Shown here: positions 1 to 9,268 of the stretch, piece by piece
Layout of the letters: each line of letters starts with the position of its first letter
Position numbering within the stretch: the stretch's first letter is position 1
Source: Fuerstiella sp.
GTDB taxonomy: Bacteria > Planctomycetota > Planctomycetia > Planctomycetales > Planctomycetaceae
NCBI GenBank assembly: GCA_014238335.1
Contig: JABABI010000071.1
Coordinates: 1-36,186, forward strand
Length of the DNA stretch: 36,186 nt
Direction: 5' to 3'
Notes under the pieces: model-generated
The model's input: the letters and a program-made list of their open reading frames with translations, nothing else
What the model was told of the DNA's origin: nothing
The model's database searches: none
Made by a program: the position numbers and the translations under genes

Positions 1-2
1 AT

Positions 3-1526
3 ATCGCTTTCACTGTCAGTGACGTGGAAACTGCCGCCGGAACGCTGACGGTGACTGCCACCAGCAGCGATCAAAACCTGATCCCGAACGGCAATATCAC
101 GCTGGGCGGTACGGGAGCCAATCGCACGATTAACGTGCTGCCTGCGGCCAATCAAACCGGAGGACCCGCAACAATCACCGTCACCGTGGACGACGGCACA
201 ACGGCCAATCAGACAACATTCGATGTCACTGTCAGCGCCGTCAATGATGAGCCCACAATCGACGTCGCGTTAAGTGGCAGTGTCGTTGACGAAAATTCTG
301 CTAACGGAACGATCATTGGCAATGTATTGGCCGCAGACATTGATGTCGGTGACAGTCTGACATTCTCACTGCTCGACAGTGCCGGAGGGCGTTTCGCGGT
401 CGATTCTGCCACGGGACTGCTAACGGTTGCAGATGGCAATTTGCTGAACTATGAATTGGCTTCTTCGCACGGAATCACCGCCCGTGTCACTGATTCCGGC
501 GGGTTGTCCGGCGATGAGTCATACATGATCACAGTGAGCGATCTCAACGAAGCCCCGACTGCGTTGAATGACACATTTTCCGTGAGACAGCTGGAAGACC
601 TGGTTGTCCCAGCGGGGGCGATCACCGGCAATGACTTCGATAGCGACGGTGACATCGTTACTGTTGTTCTGGTGGCAAGTCCTGCTGAAGGAACGCTGAC
701 ACTTGCCGCAGACGGTTCGTTTACGTACACGTCTTCCGGTTCGTTCAGTGGTCATGACCAGTTCACGTATTACGTCACGGACGGAACACTGAACAGTGCG
801 GTGGCTACCGTAAATATAGACGTCTTGATGACTCTTCCCACGGTCAACGCGATTCCCGTCGCAGATAACTACACCTCGTCCGGGGCTCCGACGGCAACGG
901 TCGATGCAAAACGAGCGGACGCCAACGAGACGACGGTTGAGTTGTTCACCGATAATACGTATGCGACGGCAGTGGCTCCTGTCTCGGGCACTGCAGACTC
1001 AACGACAGAACACGATGGCGGAATGTTTGCCACATTCGAGATTCCAGCTGAGACTATGCAGCAAACAAGTAGTGAAATGTCTGTCTCCGTTTTTCTTACG
1101 GATGTGCCGGAATCCGATTTCCGGCACGAAGGCATTTGGACACAACAGAACGATTCTGCCGAATCGGATGATGGAATGACGGTCGAACTCGGGCAGTTCT
1201 TATTCCGTCAAATCGAGACTGGCAGTGTCTTCTTCTCGTCCGGGCAGGTGAATTCGGACAACAGTGATTACTGGCAGCAGCAGGATGACCATGCCCTGCA
1301 GGAGCAGGCCACCGAGAATATGGTTGTGGGCAGTACAGCCATGGTTTCGACATCAGTGTCCGTTGGGTATGTGGTGTGGCTATTGCGTGGTGGTTCGCTG
1401 TTAACAACCTTTCTTTCGTCACTGCCTGTATGGCAGGCTTTTGATCCACTACACGTGCTGAATTCCTTTGAAGAAAACAACGATGACGATCAGGGTGGTG
1501 AATCCCTTGCGTCGCTCGTGTCCTGA
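3..1526 (+). CDS. Cadherin/VCBS-type repeat surface protein, 3' part only
   Basis: This is the C-terminal part of a secreted or surface repeat protein; the reading frame is open from base 3, and the first possible start (GTG at 24) falls inside a beta-sandwich domain, so the true start lies outside the window. In order there is the end of one Ig/cadherin-like domain, a cadherin-type repeat with acidic calcium-type motifs (VDENSANG, then DLNEAP), and a VCBS/tandem-95-like repeat (NDFDSDGD, then DGSFTYT and FTYYVTDGT). A poorly conserved acidic linker follows. The last ~70 residues hold a hydrophobic stretch (STSVSVGYVVWLL) followed by LTTFLSSLPVWQAFDPL and an acidic tail, which looks like a C-terminal membrane anchor or sorting region. 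These folds usually serve adhesion or matrix roles, but the ligand cannot be told. I am confident of the domain class, less so of the role. Confidence 0.8.
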   Translation: MAFTVSDVETAAGTLTVTATSSDQNLIPNGNITLGGTGANRTINVLPAANQTGGPATITVTVDDGTTANQTTFDVTVSAVNDEPTIDVALSGSVVDENSANGTIIGNVLAADIDVGDSLTFSLLDSAGGRFAVDSATGLLTVADGNLLNYELASSHGITARVTDSGGLSGDESYMITVSDLNEAPTALNDTFSVRQLEDLVVPAGAITGNDFDSDGDIVTVVLVASPAEGTLTLAADGSFTYTSSGSFSGHDQFTYYVTDGTLNSAVATVNIDVLMTLPTVNAIPVADNYTSSGAPTATVDAKRADANETTVELFTDNTYATAVAPVSGTADSTTEHDGGMFATFEIPAETMQQTSSEMSVSVFLTDVPESDFRHEGIWTQQNDSAESDDGMTVELGQFLFRQIETGSVFFSSGQVNSDNSDYWQQQDDHALQEQATENMVVGSTAMVSTSVSVGYVVWLLRGGSLLTTFLSSLPVWQAFDPLHVLNSFEENNDDDQGGESLASLVS

Positions 1527-1845
1527 CCAGATCGGCTTGCGTGGCACACATAACATGCGCCGTCGGACCCTGTGTTGGGGGACCACACTGATCGCATGCA
1601 CAGTCCGGTCAGTACAGTTGCAGCGGTTAGTCAGGTGCTCACCTGTTCGCTGCAGAAACTGCGTGCCACCCGGACTGTAGATTTGACATTGTGCCCCGTT
1701 TCTGTCGCGGCGAATCCGTAAAAACTCGATTGCTGCGGTGTGTTGACAGCCTCAGCTCCAAATTCAATGAGCTACGTTCACTGAAGCGGGCTTGCCGGTA
1801 ACGTCCCGTGCGACGTAATGCAGTCGCCTCCTGATTAACAAAACG
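1527..1845. other. Intergenic region, 319 bp
   Basis: No convincing coding sequence. It holds a compact inverted repeat, CAGGTG-CT-CACCTG at 1632-1645, which could be an operator or a weak hairpin, and two TTGACA hexamers (1683-1688 and 1743-1748). Neither hexamer has a good -10 box at 16-18 bp, so no promoter is called. The promoter of the downstream signalling gene is presumably here. Confidence 0.5.
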
Positions 1846-4305
1846 ATGTTCCCCGAAAGTTCGACAGTGTCTCAATTGTCGTCAACAGACCGAATTGTGC
1901 TTGGGCTGGTCAGCCTGTCGGTGAGCGTATTGCTCATAGCGGGGTTGTTCGGGCTGATTCCAAATCCACGTCTCCAGGAACAGCACACGCGTAGAGCGTT
2001 CTGTGAAACCACGGCGGTGACCTTCATGTCATTGGCCACACGAATGAATTCTGATGACCTGCAGATAACACTGGATCGGATTCGAGACCGAAATCTGGAC
2101 ATCAAGACGATCGGAGTTCGTGAATCTTCCGGCCAGCTGGTGCTGCAGTCAGGTACTCACGCAGTCCTGTGGCAATCATTCGGCGCAGTCCCGATAAACA
2201 GTGACGAGTACATGGTCCCCGTCACTGTTAACGGCGAACAGTGGGGACGCATCGAGGTCCAGTGGGCTGATTCCACCTGGGTCGTGGCGGGGATCCCGGT
2301 TCGACCGGATTTTGCGCTGGCGAGCTTTGTCGGGCTGATGTTGTTTATTGTGTTCTCTATCTATCTGAAGAAAGTCCTCAAACACATTAGCCCCAGCAAG
2401 GTTGTGCCAACACGTGTCCGTGACGCCCTGAACTCACTGAGTGAGGGGTTGCTCGTGCTGGACAGGAACCATGCAATCGTCCTTGCGAACGAATCATTCA
2501 CATCTGCAACCGGATTTACATCCGAGGAATTGATCGGTACGAATCCCAGTCATTTTGGTTTCGGCCTCGCCGGAACATCCAATGTAACTGAACTACCGTG
2601 GGTGACTACGGCTGAACATTCCAAACCGCTCAATGGAGTCATTCTGACGCGAGGCAAAGGTGATGCGCAGCGAACATATTCAGTCAGCACCGTTCCTGTC
2701 CGCGACAACGAGAATAAGAACCGTGGTGTGGTGGCGAGCTTCGAAGACGTCACAGAACTGCAACGCCAGCAGGAAGAACTGCGTGACGCATTGTCAACTC
2801 TGAAGTCGTCAACGGACGAGATTCGCACGCAGAATCGGGAACTGGAATGGCTGGCCACGCGAGATACGTTAACGGGTTGCCTGAATCGCCGCAGCTTCTT
2901 CCGTGACTTCGAACAGAACTGGGAGAAATCAAAGCACGAAGACCTGCCGATGGCGGGAATGATGGTGGACATCGACCACTTCAAGGCCGTCAATGATAAT
3001 CACGGTCATGGTATGGGTGACGAAGTTCTGCGTGTGGTTTCGGCGACCGTCATGAAGACTGTGGGCCCCGATGATCTGGTATGTCGATACGGAGGTGAAG
3101 AGTTCACGGTTCTGATGCCACATACCACTCTCGACGAAGCCGAAATGAAGGCCGAGAAATGTCGGCTGGCGGTCAAGACGCTGGAGTTTCCGAAACTCAA
3201 AATTACGGTAAGTCTTGGTGTCTCGGCGCTGTGTCAGAATCCTGAAACACCACAGGACCTGCTGGACCAGGCAGATAAGTGTCTGTACATGGCCAAACGT
3301 AATGGCAGAAACCAAGTGGTTCGGTGGGACAAAGCCCAGACTCAGATTGCCAATCTTACCGAAGAAACAGCGCCGACTCGTGAAGAAGAAAAAGAGAATA
3401 AGGCGGCGTCAGCCATACCCTTCCACGCCGTCGCTGCACTGACATCGGCGCTGGCGCACCGAGACCAGACGACTGCCGTACACAGTCGTCGTGTCGCGGA
3501 CATGTGCGTTGCTACCGCCGAAGGCCTGCTATCGCTGCGTGAATGTTATGTCCTGGAAATCGCCGCATTACTGCATGACATCGGAAAGATCGGAATTCCT
3601 GACTCGATTCTGCGCAAACCTGGTCGGCTCACTCCGGAAGAGCTGGAAACCATGCACAAGTACAACCGCCTTGGCGTTGAAATGGTCCGAGGCTCCTTTG
3701 GCGCTGCCGTGCTGACAGAAATTGTGGAGCAGCATGTTGTTCATTACGACATGAACAATTGTAAACGTGGTGCCGGGCCATCGAACGAGCCGTCTATTTC
3801 GGCCAGAATCCTTTCGATTGCCAACGCCTACGACACGATGGTCTCGGAATTCTCATACCGCCATCAGATGTCCCGCCCACAGGCATTTTCCGAACTGCGC
3901 AAGTTCTCGGGGACACAGTTTGATCCGGAACTCGTGGAACGATTCATTGGTGCGATCGAATCACGCCACCATCTGCATCCAGAAGCAGAAGTCCAGGTAA
4001 CGAAAGAGTCGGCTTTGAGTATCGGCCTCCTGCTGGAACAGCTGATAGCAGCACTTGATGACCAGGATCTCAAACAACTGGCCGACATCACCGAGTCACT
4101 GCAGCTGACGGCGACAACCCATGGTCTGATGGACATCGCCAGGCTGACCAAATTGCTGCGTGACACGCTGGAAGAAGGGTACGATCAGATCGAGCTAATG
4201 CAGATCGCAGGTGAGCTGCTGGATCTTTGTCGCTCGACGCAGAATATGCTTCTGAATAATGCTCACGAGTCCGGTGCCAACGCAGAAGCGCTGGCCCATC
4301 GTTGA
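1846..4305 (+). CDS. Membrane PAS-GGDEF-HD (HD-GYP-like) cyclic-di-GMP signalling protein
   Basis: An 819-residue inner-membrane sensor. Two transmembrane segments (about 17-37 and 157-177) flank a small periplasmic domain. A PAS domain (about 190-305) and a short coiled linker lead to a GGDEF domain (about 335-495) with intact active-site GGEEF at 416-420 and metal-binding DIDHFK, so diguanylate cyclase activity is plausible. The inhibitory RxxD site is absent (GPDD at 407-410). An HD-type domain (about 525-705) keeps H577-D578 in the signature HDIGKIGIPDSIL, but Tyr606 stands where HD-GYP enzymes have the HP histidine, and the HHE...GYP block is replaced by QHVVHYDMNNCKRGAG. The last ~90 residues form a helical bundle resembling an HPt domain with Glu in place of the phospho-His. 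It probably makes c-di-GMP; hydrolysis of c-di-GMP is doubtful. No strong ribosome site decides the start. Confidence 0.88.
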   Translation: MFPESSTVSQLSSTDRIVLGLVSLSVSVLLIAGLFGLIPNPRLQEQHTRRAFCETTAVTFMSLATRMNSDDLQITLDRIRDRNLDIKTIGVRESSGQLVLQSGTHAVLWQSFGAVPINSDEYMVPVTVNGEQWGRIEVQWADSTWVVAGIPVRPDFALASFVGLMLFIVFSIYLKKVLKHISPSKVVPTRVRDALNSLSEGLLVLDRNHAIVLANESFTSATGFTSEELIGTNPSHFGFGLAGTSNVTELPWVTTAEHSKPLNGVILTRGKGDAQRTYSVSTVPVRDNENKNRGVVASFEDVTELQRQQEELRDALSTLKSSTDEIRTQNRELEWLATRDTLTGCLNRRSFFRDFEQNWEKSKHEDLPMAGMMVDIDHFKAVNDNHGHGMGDEVLRVVSATVMKTVGPDDLVCRYGGEEFTVLMPHTTLDEAEMKAEKCRLAVKTLEFPKLKITVSLGVSALCQNPETPQDLLDQADKCLYMAKRNGRNQVVRWDKAQTQIANLTEETAPTREEEKENKAASAIPFHAVAALTSALAHRDQTTAVHSRRVADMCVATAEGLLSLRECYVLEIAALLHDIGKIGIPDSILRKPGRLTPEELETMHKYNRLGVEMVRGSFGAAVLTEIVEQHVVHYDMNNCKRGAGPSNEPSISARILSIANAYDTMVSEFSYRHQMSRPQAFSELRKFSGTQFDPELVERFIGAIESRHHLHPEAEVQVTKESALSIGLLLEQLIAALDDQDLKQLADITESLQLTATTHGLMDIARLTKLLRDTLEEGYDQIELMQIAGELLDLCRSTQNMLLNNAHESGANAEALAHR

Positions 4306-4356
4306 TTCCTCGGGGGTCAGCCGCACGTGCATGATGCTGACATGGGTGCCGCACGC

Positions 4357-4390
4357 AAAAAACTCAGCCTGTCAGTGAAACGAGCCTGAC
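4357..4390 (-). terminator. Weak candidate terminator of the M50 protease unit
   Basis: Reading the minus strand, a 5-bp stem (GTCAG/CTGAC, 10-nt loop, 4371-4390) is followed eight bases later by six T residues (4362-4357). It sits in the 120-bp gap between two convergent genes, where termination is expected, but the stem is short. A second inverted repeat, GTCAGC...GCTGAC (4316-4341), with the palindrome GCACGTGC in its loop, lies just after the plus-strand gene and has no T-tract. Confidence 0.25.
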
Positions 4391-4425
4391 GTTACCACCT
4401 GGCATCCTTACCTGCTGCGAATGCT

Positions 4426-6861
4426 CTACAGTCGGAAGCGGAACGTTTCAAACAGGTAGCGAACCAGCCACTGCCACGCAGTACGGTCGTCAATCAGTAT
4501 GCGCGCCTTTCCTCGCATGCCGGGTTTGATTAGTGCAGCATCGTCCTTGCTGTTTTCGTGAATGAAGTGCATTTCCACTGTGGCGCGGAATGCGGTGCTG
4601 GTCAGAGTTTCCTGGCCTTTGTCGTCGGGGCGCGTTCCCAGTGTGCCGCCATACTTCGTAGTGAGCGATTCCGGAGCAACTTTTTCTCCACGGCGTGACA
4701 TCAGCGTCATGGGAGCCACATAAGAAATGTTCGGCAGTTCATCCAGCTTCAATTCGACTTCCATGTCGTCAACAAAGTCTTCGCGGTCTGACTGGTCGAT
4801 GTACATCACCGCGTGCAATTCGTCCGTGGGCGCGATACTCATCAATTCTTCTCCCGCGTCCACAAAACAGCCACTGTTTCTGGGGTCAAGAGGTGTGCCG
4901 TGCCAGCGGTTCAGTTTTGTTTTGTTGATCTCATCGCGTGTTGGTTCCGGAACTCGATTCGAAGCGACGATGGTTCCTGATGACGGTGCATAGATCACTC
5001 TGGATCTGAGCTGCCGAACCAGTTCAGTCATGCGGTGCCGCAGTTTGACCAGCGTCGTGACCTCGCGCTCAATCTGCGTCGACATGTCCCGCCCCAGTTC
5101 GCCTTCAGAAATGCTGTGGCTCTCTGCTTTCTTAATCTGTGAGAGATACTGCTGCAGAACGGCAGACAGTTCATCGCGGAACTGGTTGGCCTGACCATCC
5201 TCCATGATCGCCAGTACCTGACCATCGACAACTTTGTCACCGGGTCGTACCGGATCAGAATAATCCTCCGGTGTGGGCAATGAAGCGAACAGTTCCGGCC
5301 GCTGCTGGTCGTAGTGCTCTTCCACATAAACCCAGTTCAGGGAATCACAGACGTCATCCAATTCCGTCTGCAGACCGTTATATATTTCTGCGTAGTCTTC
5401 CGGTGGCAGGATTTGCCCGGCGAGGGGGCCGCTTGTCACGTGGACCACATCCTTGGGCTCCATGAAAAACGGAGCCTGGTGATACCAGGGAATCGGGATG
5501 CTGGCCACCAGCCATCCAACTCCGCCCGCAACCATCAGGCTGAATGTGATTTTGATTTTGCTCATGGGTTCTGCCCTTGGCGTCGCAACAATTTGGTAGA
5601 CATTGCGCAACATGGAGAAGATAATTCCGGCCATGGAAAAGATACATAACGACACTCCAAGACTCTGCAAATCGTATGGTTTCAGCACTGTGTAAAGAAA
5701 CATACTGATCGAAACAAGAATCACCCAGCGATAACACCAGGCCGCAATGGCATACGCAATGAACCACGCCTTGCCGGTTTCCGGCATGAAAGGATCAGGG
5801 CGACTTTCGATGCCAAGACAGTACCACGAAAAAGATTCACGCAGCATCTTGTCTGATTTTGCGCGGAGGTTGGGAATCTCCAGAAAGTCGCTCATCATAT
5901 AATAACCGTCAAACCGCATCAGCGGGTTGGCGTTAAAGATGACCGTGGTGATTGTCGTGACAAAAAATGTATTCAACGCCAGAAAGTGCAGCATCCCCGG
6001 GCGAGTGAACCACCAGACGTAGATGGCGATGGCGGAGATAATAACTTCGATGTACATCCCCGCGGCACCGATAATGATGCGGTGCCACTTGTTCTTCATC
6101 ATCCATGAATCGGTGACGTCACAGTACAGACACGGGCTGAACACCAGCAGCATCATGCCCATCTCGTGGCACTCGCCGCCGTAGTGGTGACAACTGAGTC
6201 CATGTCCGAATTCGTGGATAATCTTCGCGGTGCCCAGCGTAACCCATAGATAGATCAGGTTGGGCCAGCCAAAGAAGCTTTGGAATTCCGGCAAGCGGCT
6301 CTGGAACTCATCAAACTGAGCTCCCAGCATCAGCCATGCCGTGGTAACAAACAGCATGCACGTCCAGACCAGCGGCTTCCAGAACATCCATGCGAGGTGC
6401 GGATACATCCATTGCAGAGTTCGTTCCGGATCCCAGCCAGGCAGCCGCAGATACAGCAGGCTCATGAACGTCTGTTTGATCTTCTGGTTACGTTCCTTCC
6501 GTCGTTCGCGAACAACGGCGGCTCCCTGCCCCGGACGGTTGCTGGTCACAAGGCATTTCTTGTGCAGGTCTGTGATCAGCTGCTGAATGTCGCCGAGCGT
6601 GACCTGTAAAGTTGGAAAGAATATTTTCAGGTCGTCCCGCACCTGCTCCAGGCTGCGGCTTCCATCAAGCAGTTCCAGTATCTTGTACTGCTCAACCTGC
6701 AGGCGATGATACTTCAGCCCGACCGGGTCCTTGATCACCTGATATCCCACGCCCAGATAATCGATCTCGGCAACCACCAGATCAGCACGGCGCTGCAGCG
6801 GAATCGGCCTCTGATTAGAGGCGATCATGTCAGCAGAAGTGGACTCAGTGGATTCGGCCAT
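4426..6861 (-). CDS. M50-type membrane zinc metalloprotease with PqqD-like N-terminus and HlyD-like C-terminal arm
   Basis: About 811 residues from the ATG at 6861; an in-frame GTG at 6894 would add 11, and neither has a good ribosome site. Residues ~50-110 resemble a PqqD-like winged helix, a fold often used to recognise peptides. The membrane core carries the zinc motif HEFGH (216-220), a nearby Cys/His-rich stretch (CHHYGGECHEMG, then SPCLYCDVTDSW), several transmembrane helices, and the second M50 motif NANPLMRFDGYY (310-321), whose Asp is the usual third ligand. The C-terminal half looks like an HlyD/RND adaptor: a biotinyl-lipoyl-like half, a coiled coil (about 555-625), the second half (VIYAPSSGTIVASN) and a beta-barrel. 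The architecture resembles 'putative peptide zinc metalloprotease' proteins beside secretion adaptors. It lies 147 bp downstream of the HlyD-type gene and is probably co-transcribed with it. Its substrate is unknown. Confidence 0.85.
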   Translation of the reverse strand: MAESTESTSADMIASNQRPIPLQRRADLVVAEIDYLGVGYQVIKDPVGLKYHRLQVEQYKILELLDGSRSLEQVRDDLKIFFPTLQVTLGDIQQLITDLHKKCLVTSNRPGQGAAVVRERRKERNQKIKQTFMSLLYLRLPGWDPERTLQWMYPHLAWMFWKPLVWTCMLFVTTAWLMLGAQFDEFQSRLPEFQSFFGWPNLIYLWVTLGTAKIIHEFGHGLSCHHYGGECHEMGMMLLVFSPCLYCDVTDSWMMKNKWHRIIIGAAGMYIEVIISAIAIYVWWFTRPGMLHFLALNTFFVTTITTVIFNANPLMRFDGYYMMSDFLEIPNLRAKSDKMLRESFSWYCLGIESRPDPFMPETGKAWFIAYAIAAWCYRWVILVSISMFLYTVLKPYDLQSLGVSLCIFSMAGIIFSMLRNVYQIVATPRAEPMSKIKITFSLMVAGGVGWLVASIPIPWYHQAPFFMEPKDVVHVTSGPLAGQILPPEDYAEIYNGLQTELDDVCDSLNWVYVEEHYDQQRPELFASLPTPEDYSDPVRPGDKVVDGQVLAIMEDGQANQFRDELSAVLQQYLSQIKKAESHSISEGELGRDMSTQIEREVTTLVKLRHRMTELVRQLRSRVIYAPSSGTIVASNRVPEPTRDEINKTKLNRWHGTPLDPRNSGCFVDAGEELMSIAPTDELHAVMYIDQSDREDFVDDMEVELKLDELPNISYVAPMTLMSRRGEKVAPESLTTKYGGTLGTRPDDKGQETLTSTAFRATVEMHFIHENSKDDAALIKPGMRGKARILIDDRTAWQWLVRYLFETFRFRL

Positions 6862-7008
6862 GAAAGCGGTAAACGTCTTCAGAATAACAGCCACGCATTG
6901 GCGTGTTTGTCCGGGACGACTGGCGAGTGCAGGTCAGTCTTTTTTGAGCAGCAGTTCAAGCAAACCGTCGATGACGGGTCGAGTTTGCGCTGAGGCATGC
7001 CTCAGCGT

Positions 7009-7965
7009 CTATGGAGAGAGAATCACCGCATCAATGGAAGCACCTTCCTTCAGCAGATACTTCCCCGGTTGCGGCGACCGATTCTCAATGATCGCCCGAA
7101 TTTCCAGACTGTAACCCAGGTCAGTCTTCAACGTTGGTGAAATCAGTGTCACTTGCCCGGTGAACACTTCACTCAACGCCGACCCCCGTGACTCATCCTG
7201 CCGGGGATATACATTTTCGGCGGACGTCTTATCACTGAAGGCGCCTCCGACAGACTCACTTCCTGTGGCCCGACGGCGACGAATCAGGACCTTGTCGCCA
7301 ACGTTTACCCGGTCTTCGAATTCTCGACTTACGGTCAGTACGGCAAGCACGGAGTCCAGGTTTACGATCGTCATAATGGGATCACCCTGTCGCACGGCAG
7401 CACCGACCGCTTTCTTGTGCAGGTCTGTCACAATGCCGCTCAGCTCAGCATGTCGCGTGAACTGCTTCAGTTCTTTTTCTTTGGTTTTTGCTGCAAGTTC
7501 CGCCAGCAGTTTGTCGTGCTTCGATTTCTGCAATTCTGCCTTGCCCTGTTCCACGTCCAGTTTCAGTCGGCGGATTTCCGTGTCGCTGAACAGACCGGGA
7601 GTGATTTTGTTTCGGGCTTCCTTGTCTTTCAGCTCGACCTCTGCCTGCTGGAGCTTAATTTCGGAAAACTTGATCAGAATTTCCGACTTGGCCTTTTCTT
7701 CCGCTTCAGCCAGCTGTGCATGTACAAGTTCGTCGTCGAGCTTAACGACCAGTTGCCCCTTCTCGACAACACCTCCCACATCATTGGGAATAAGTTTGGT
7801 GATGGTCCCAGGGATTTCTACGGACACTTCCACCTGGTCCTTGATCTCAATCCTCGCCTCATCCGCCTTGATGGCCTTCGGCTTATCAAACTCGTCTGCA
7901 GCCTGTGCTCCGTCGGTCGTCAGTACCAACAGAGTCGCGTACAAAGCCATATCAGATAGTGTCAT
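7009..7965 (-). CDS. HlyD/RND-type periplasmic adaptor (membrane fusion protein)
   Basis: A 318-residue exported adaptor. An N-terminal hydrophobic segment ends in AQA-ADE, a plausible signal peptidase I site after residue 22. The first lipoyl-like half (about 47-79, with PGTITKLIPNDVGGVVEKGQ) leads into a long charged coiled-coil hairpin (about 80-168), then the second lipoyl half (about 172-203, SGIVTDL...VRQGDPIMTIVNLD) and a beta-barrel region. Such proteins link an inner-membrane transporter to an outer-membrane channel. No transporter or channel gene is next to it; its only partner here is the downstream M50/HlyD fusion, which has a second adaptor-like arm, so the two may form a composite envelope complex. 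The start is ATG 7965; a second ATG five codons on is possible. No clear ribosome site is visible. Confidence 0.85.
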   Translation of the reverse strand: MTLSDMALYATLLVLTTDGAQAADEFDKPKAIKADEARIEIKDQVEVSVEIPGTITKLIPNDVGGVVEKGQLVVKLDDELVHAQLAEAEEKAKSEILIKFSEIKLQQAEVELKDKEARNKITPGLFSDTEIRRLKLDVEQGKAELQKSKHDKLLAELAAKTKEKELKQFTRHAELSGIVTDLHKKAVGAAVRQGDPIMTIVNLDSVLAVLTVSREFEDRVNVGDKVLIRRRRATGSESVGGAFSDKTSAENVYPRQDESRGSALSEVFTGQVTLISPTLKTDLGYSLEIRAIIENRSPQPGKYLLKEGASIDAVILSP

Positions 7966-8248
7966 GGTGTCGATCTTTCCCGTTGCACGAATCAGTCATC
8001 TAGAGCAGGGTGGCAGCAGCACGCGACACCGCTATTGTCGCCCTGAAGGCAGACGCTTCTAGTCTATATGTCTAACGAATCGGGCCGTTATCCACAATGC
8101 GAGTCGAGGAAGCAACGGCCTTCATGCGTAAACGGGCAGCGGTGAGGAAAACTGGGGAAGCTCCGGGATTGTCGTGGCTGCGTGGTCGGCACAATCGAGA
8201 CATGTGACCTGTATTGAAGTCGTGGGAAAAGCCCGTAACATCACCTCC

Positions 8249-9268
8249 ATGAAGACCATCCGCTGGGGAATAATTGGACTCGGTCGCTTCGGAACGATCC
8301 ATGCCGAAACGCTGCAGTCGCTGCCGGGCAGCGAACTGGTCGCAGTCTGTAATCATGACGAGGCGAGTTTGCGGCAGGCGGCCATTCGTTTTCCTGGTAC
8401 AGCCGCAATCCGGCATTACGCTGACGTGGTGAACTCATCTGACATCGATGTCGTTAGCATTACGACTCATTGGCAACAGCACTACGAGATTGCAGAAGCT
8501 GCATTGGAGGCCGGGAAACACGTCTTCCTGGAGAAGCCGATGGCGGCGACCGGCGCACAATGTCGCCGACTCCTGGAGGCGGCCGGCGGCTCGGCCGGTT
8601 ATCTGATGGTCGGACACATCTGTCGCTTCGATCCGCGAGTGACGCTTGCTCAGCAGGCAATTGCGGAGGGTCGAATTGGCCGCATTGTGTCGATGCACGC
8701 CAAACGCAATCTGCCAAAGGCACCGGGCAATATTCGACTGGACAAGATCTCTCCACTGATGGGCGACGGAATCCACGACGGCGATCTGATGATGTGGTTC
8801 ATGGGACGTGCGCCATCCCGCGTCTACGCGCGGAACGTGCGTTCGAACAACTTTACTTATCCCGATCTTGGCTGGGCCATGCTGGAATTCGATGACGCCG
8901 CAGTGGGCATCATTGAAACAAACTGGTGTCTGCCGGAAACCGTGCCGACCGTGATTGACGCCACGCTGGAAGTTGTCGGCACAGACGGCACATTAACAAT
9001 CGATTGCTCGAATACCGGGTTCACACTGGTTGATGCCAATGGCCCGAAAATGAGCGACACGGTCTACTGGCCTCAGCAGCACGGACAGCGCGTCGGAGCG
9101 CTCGCTACGGAACTTGCTTACTTTGCCAGCTGCGTTCGAGAATCAACCGCGCCCACCGTGATCACTCCTTACGAAGCTGCCAGAGCGGTGATTGTAATGG
9201 AAGCCGCGGAAGAGTCGGCCATCGTGGGGCAGCCTGTTAATCTCAGCAAATGCGACGCTTCGGCATGA
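8249..9268 (+). CDS. Gfo/Idh/MocA family NAD(P)-dependent oxidoreductase
   Basis: A 339-residue cytoplasmic dehydrogenase of the glucose-fructose oxidoreductase / inositol 2-dehydrogenase / MocA family. The N-terminal Rossmann fold shows GLGRFG (10-15 begins with the GxGxxG glycines) and the family hallmark EKP at 95-97. The C-terminal alpha/beta domain contains GDGIHDGDL, whose His176 and Asp179 match the catalytic/substrate region of the family. These enzymes oxidise or reduce sugars, inositols or related polyols; the substrate cannot be read from the sequence. The reading frame is open upstream to a GTG at 8174, but the ATG at 8249 starts exactly at the Rossmann strand (MKTIRWGIIGLG) and is preferred. 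Its stop codon abuts that of scpA on the other strand. Confidence 0.92.
   Translation: MKTIRWGIIGLGRFGTIHAETLQSLPGSELVAVCNHDEASLRQAAIRFPGTAAIRHYADVVNSSDIDVVSITTHWQQHYEIAEAALEAGKHVFLEKPMAATGAQCRRLLEAAGGSAGYLMVGHICRFDPRVTLAQQAIAEGRIGRIVSMHAKRNLPKAPGNIRLDKISPLMGDGIHDGDLMMWFMGRAPSRVYARNVRSNNFTYPDLGWAMLEFDDAAVGIIETNWCLPETVPTVIDATLEVVGTDGTLTIDCSNTGFTLVDANGPKMSDTVYWPQQHGQRVGALATELAYFASCVRESTAPTVITPYEAARAVIVMEAAEESAIVGQPVNLSKCDASA

Noticed and set aside
1683..1748. Two TTGACA hexamers as -35 boxes
   Set aside because: Neither has a TATAAT-like hexamer at 16-18 bp, and planctomycete promoter rules are not certain enough to call one.
7160..8062. 300-codon plus-strand open frame opposite the HlyD-type gene
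   Set aside because: Serine-rich shadow of a convincing adaptor gene on the other strand.
8088..8096. Perfect DnaA-box sequence TTATCCACA
   Set aside because: A single 9-mer with no cluster, no AT-rich unwinding region and no dnaA/dnaN nearby; one such match in this much sequence can occur by chance.
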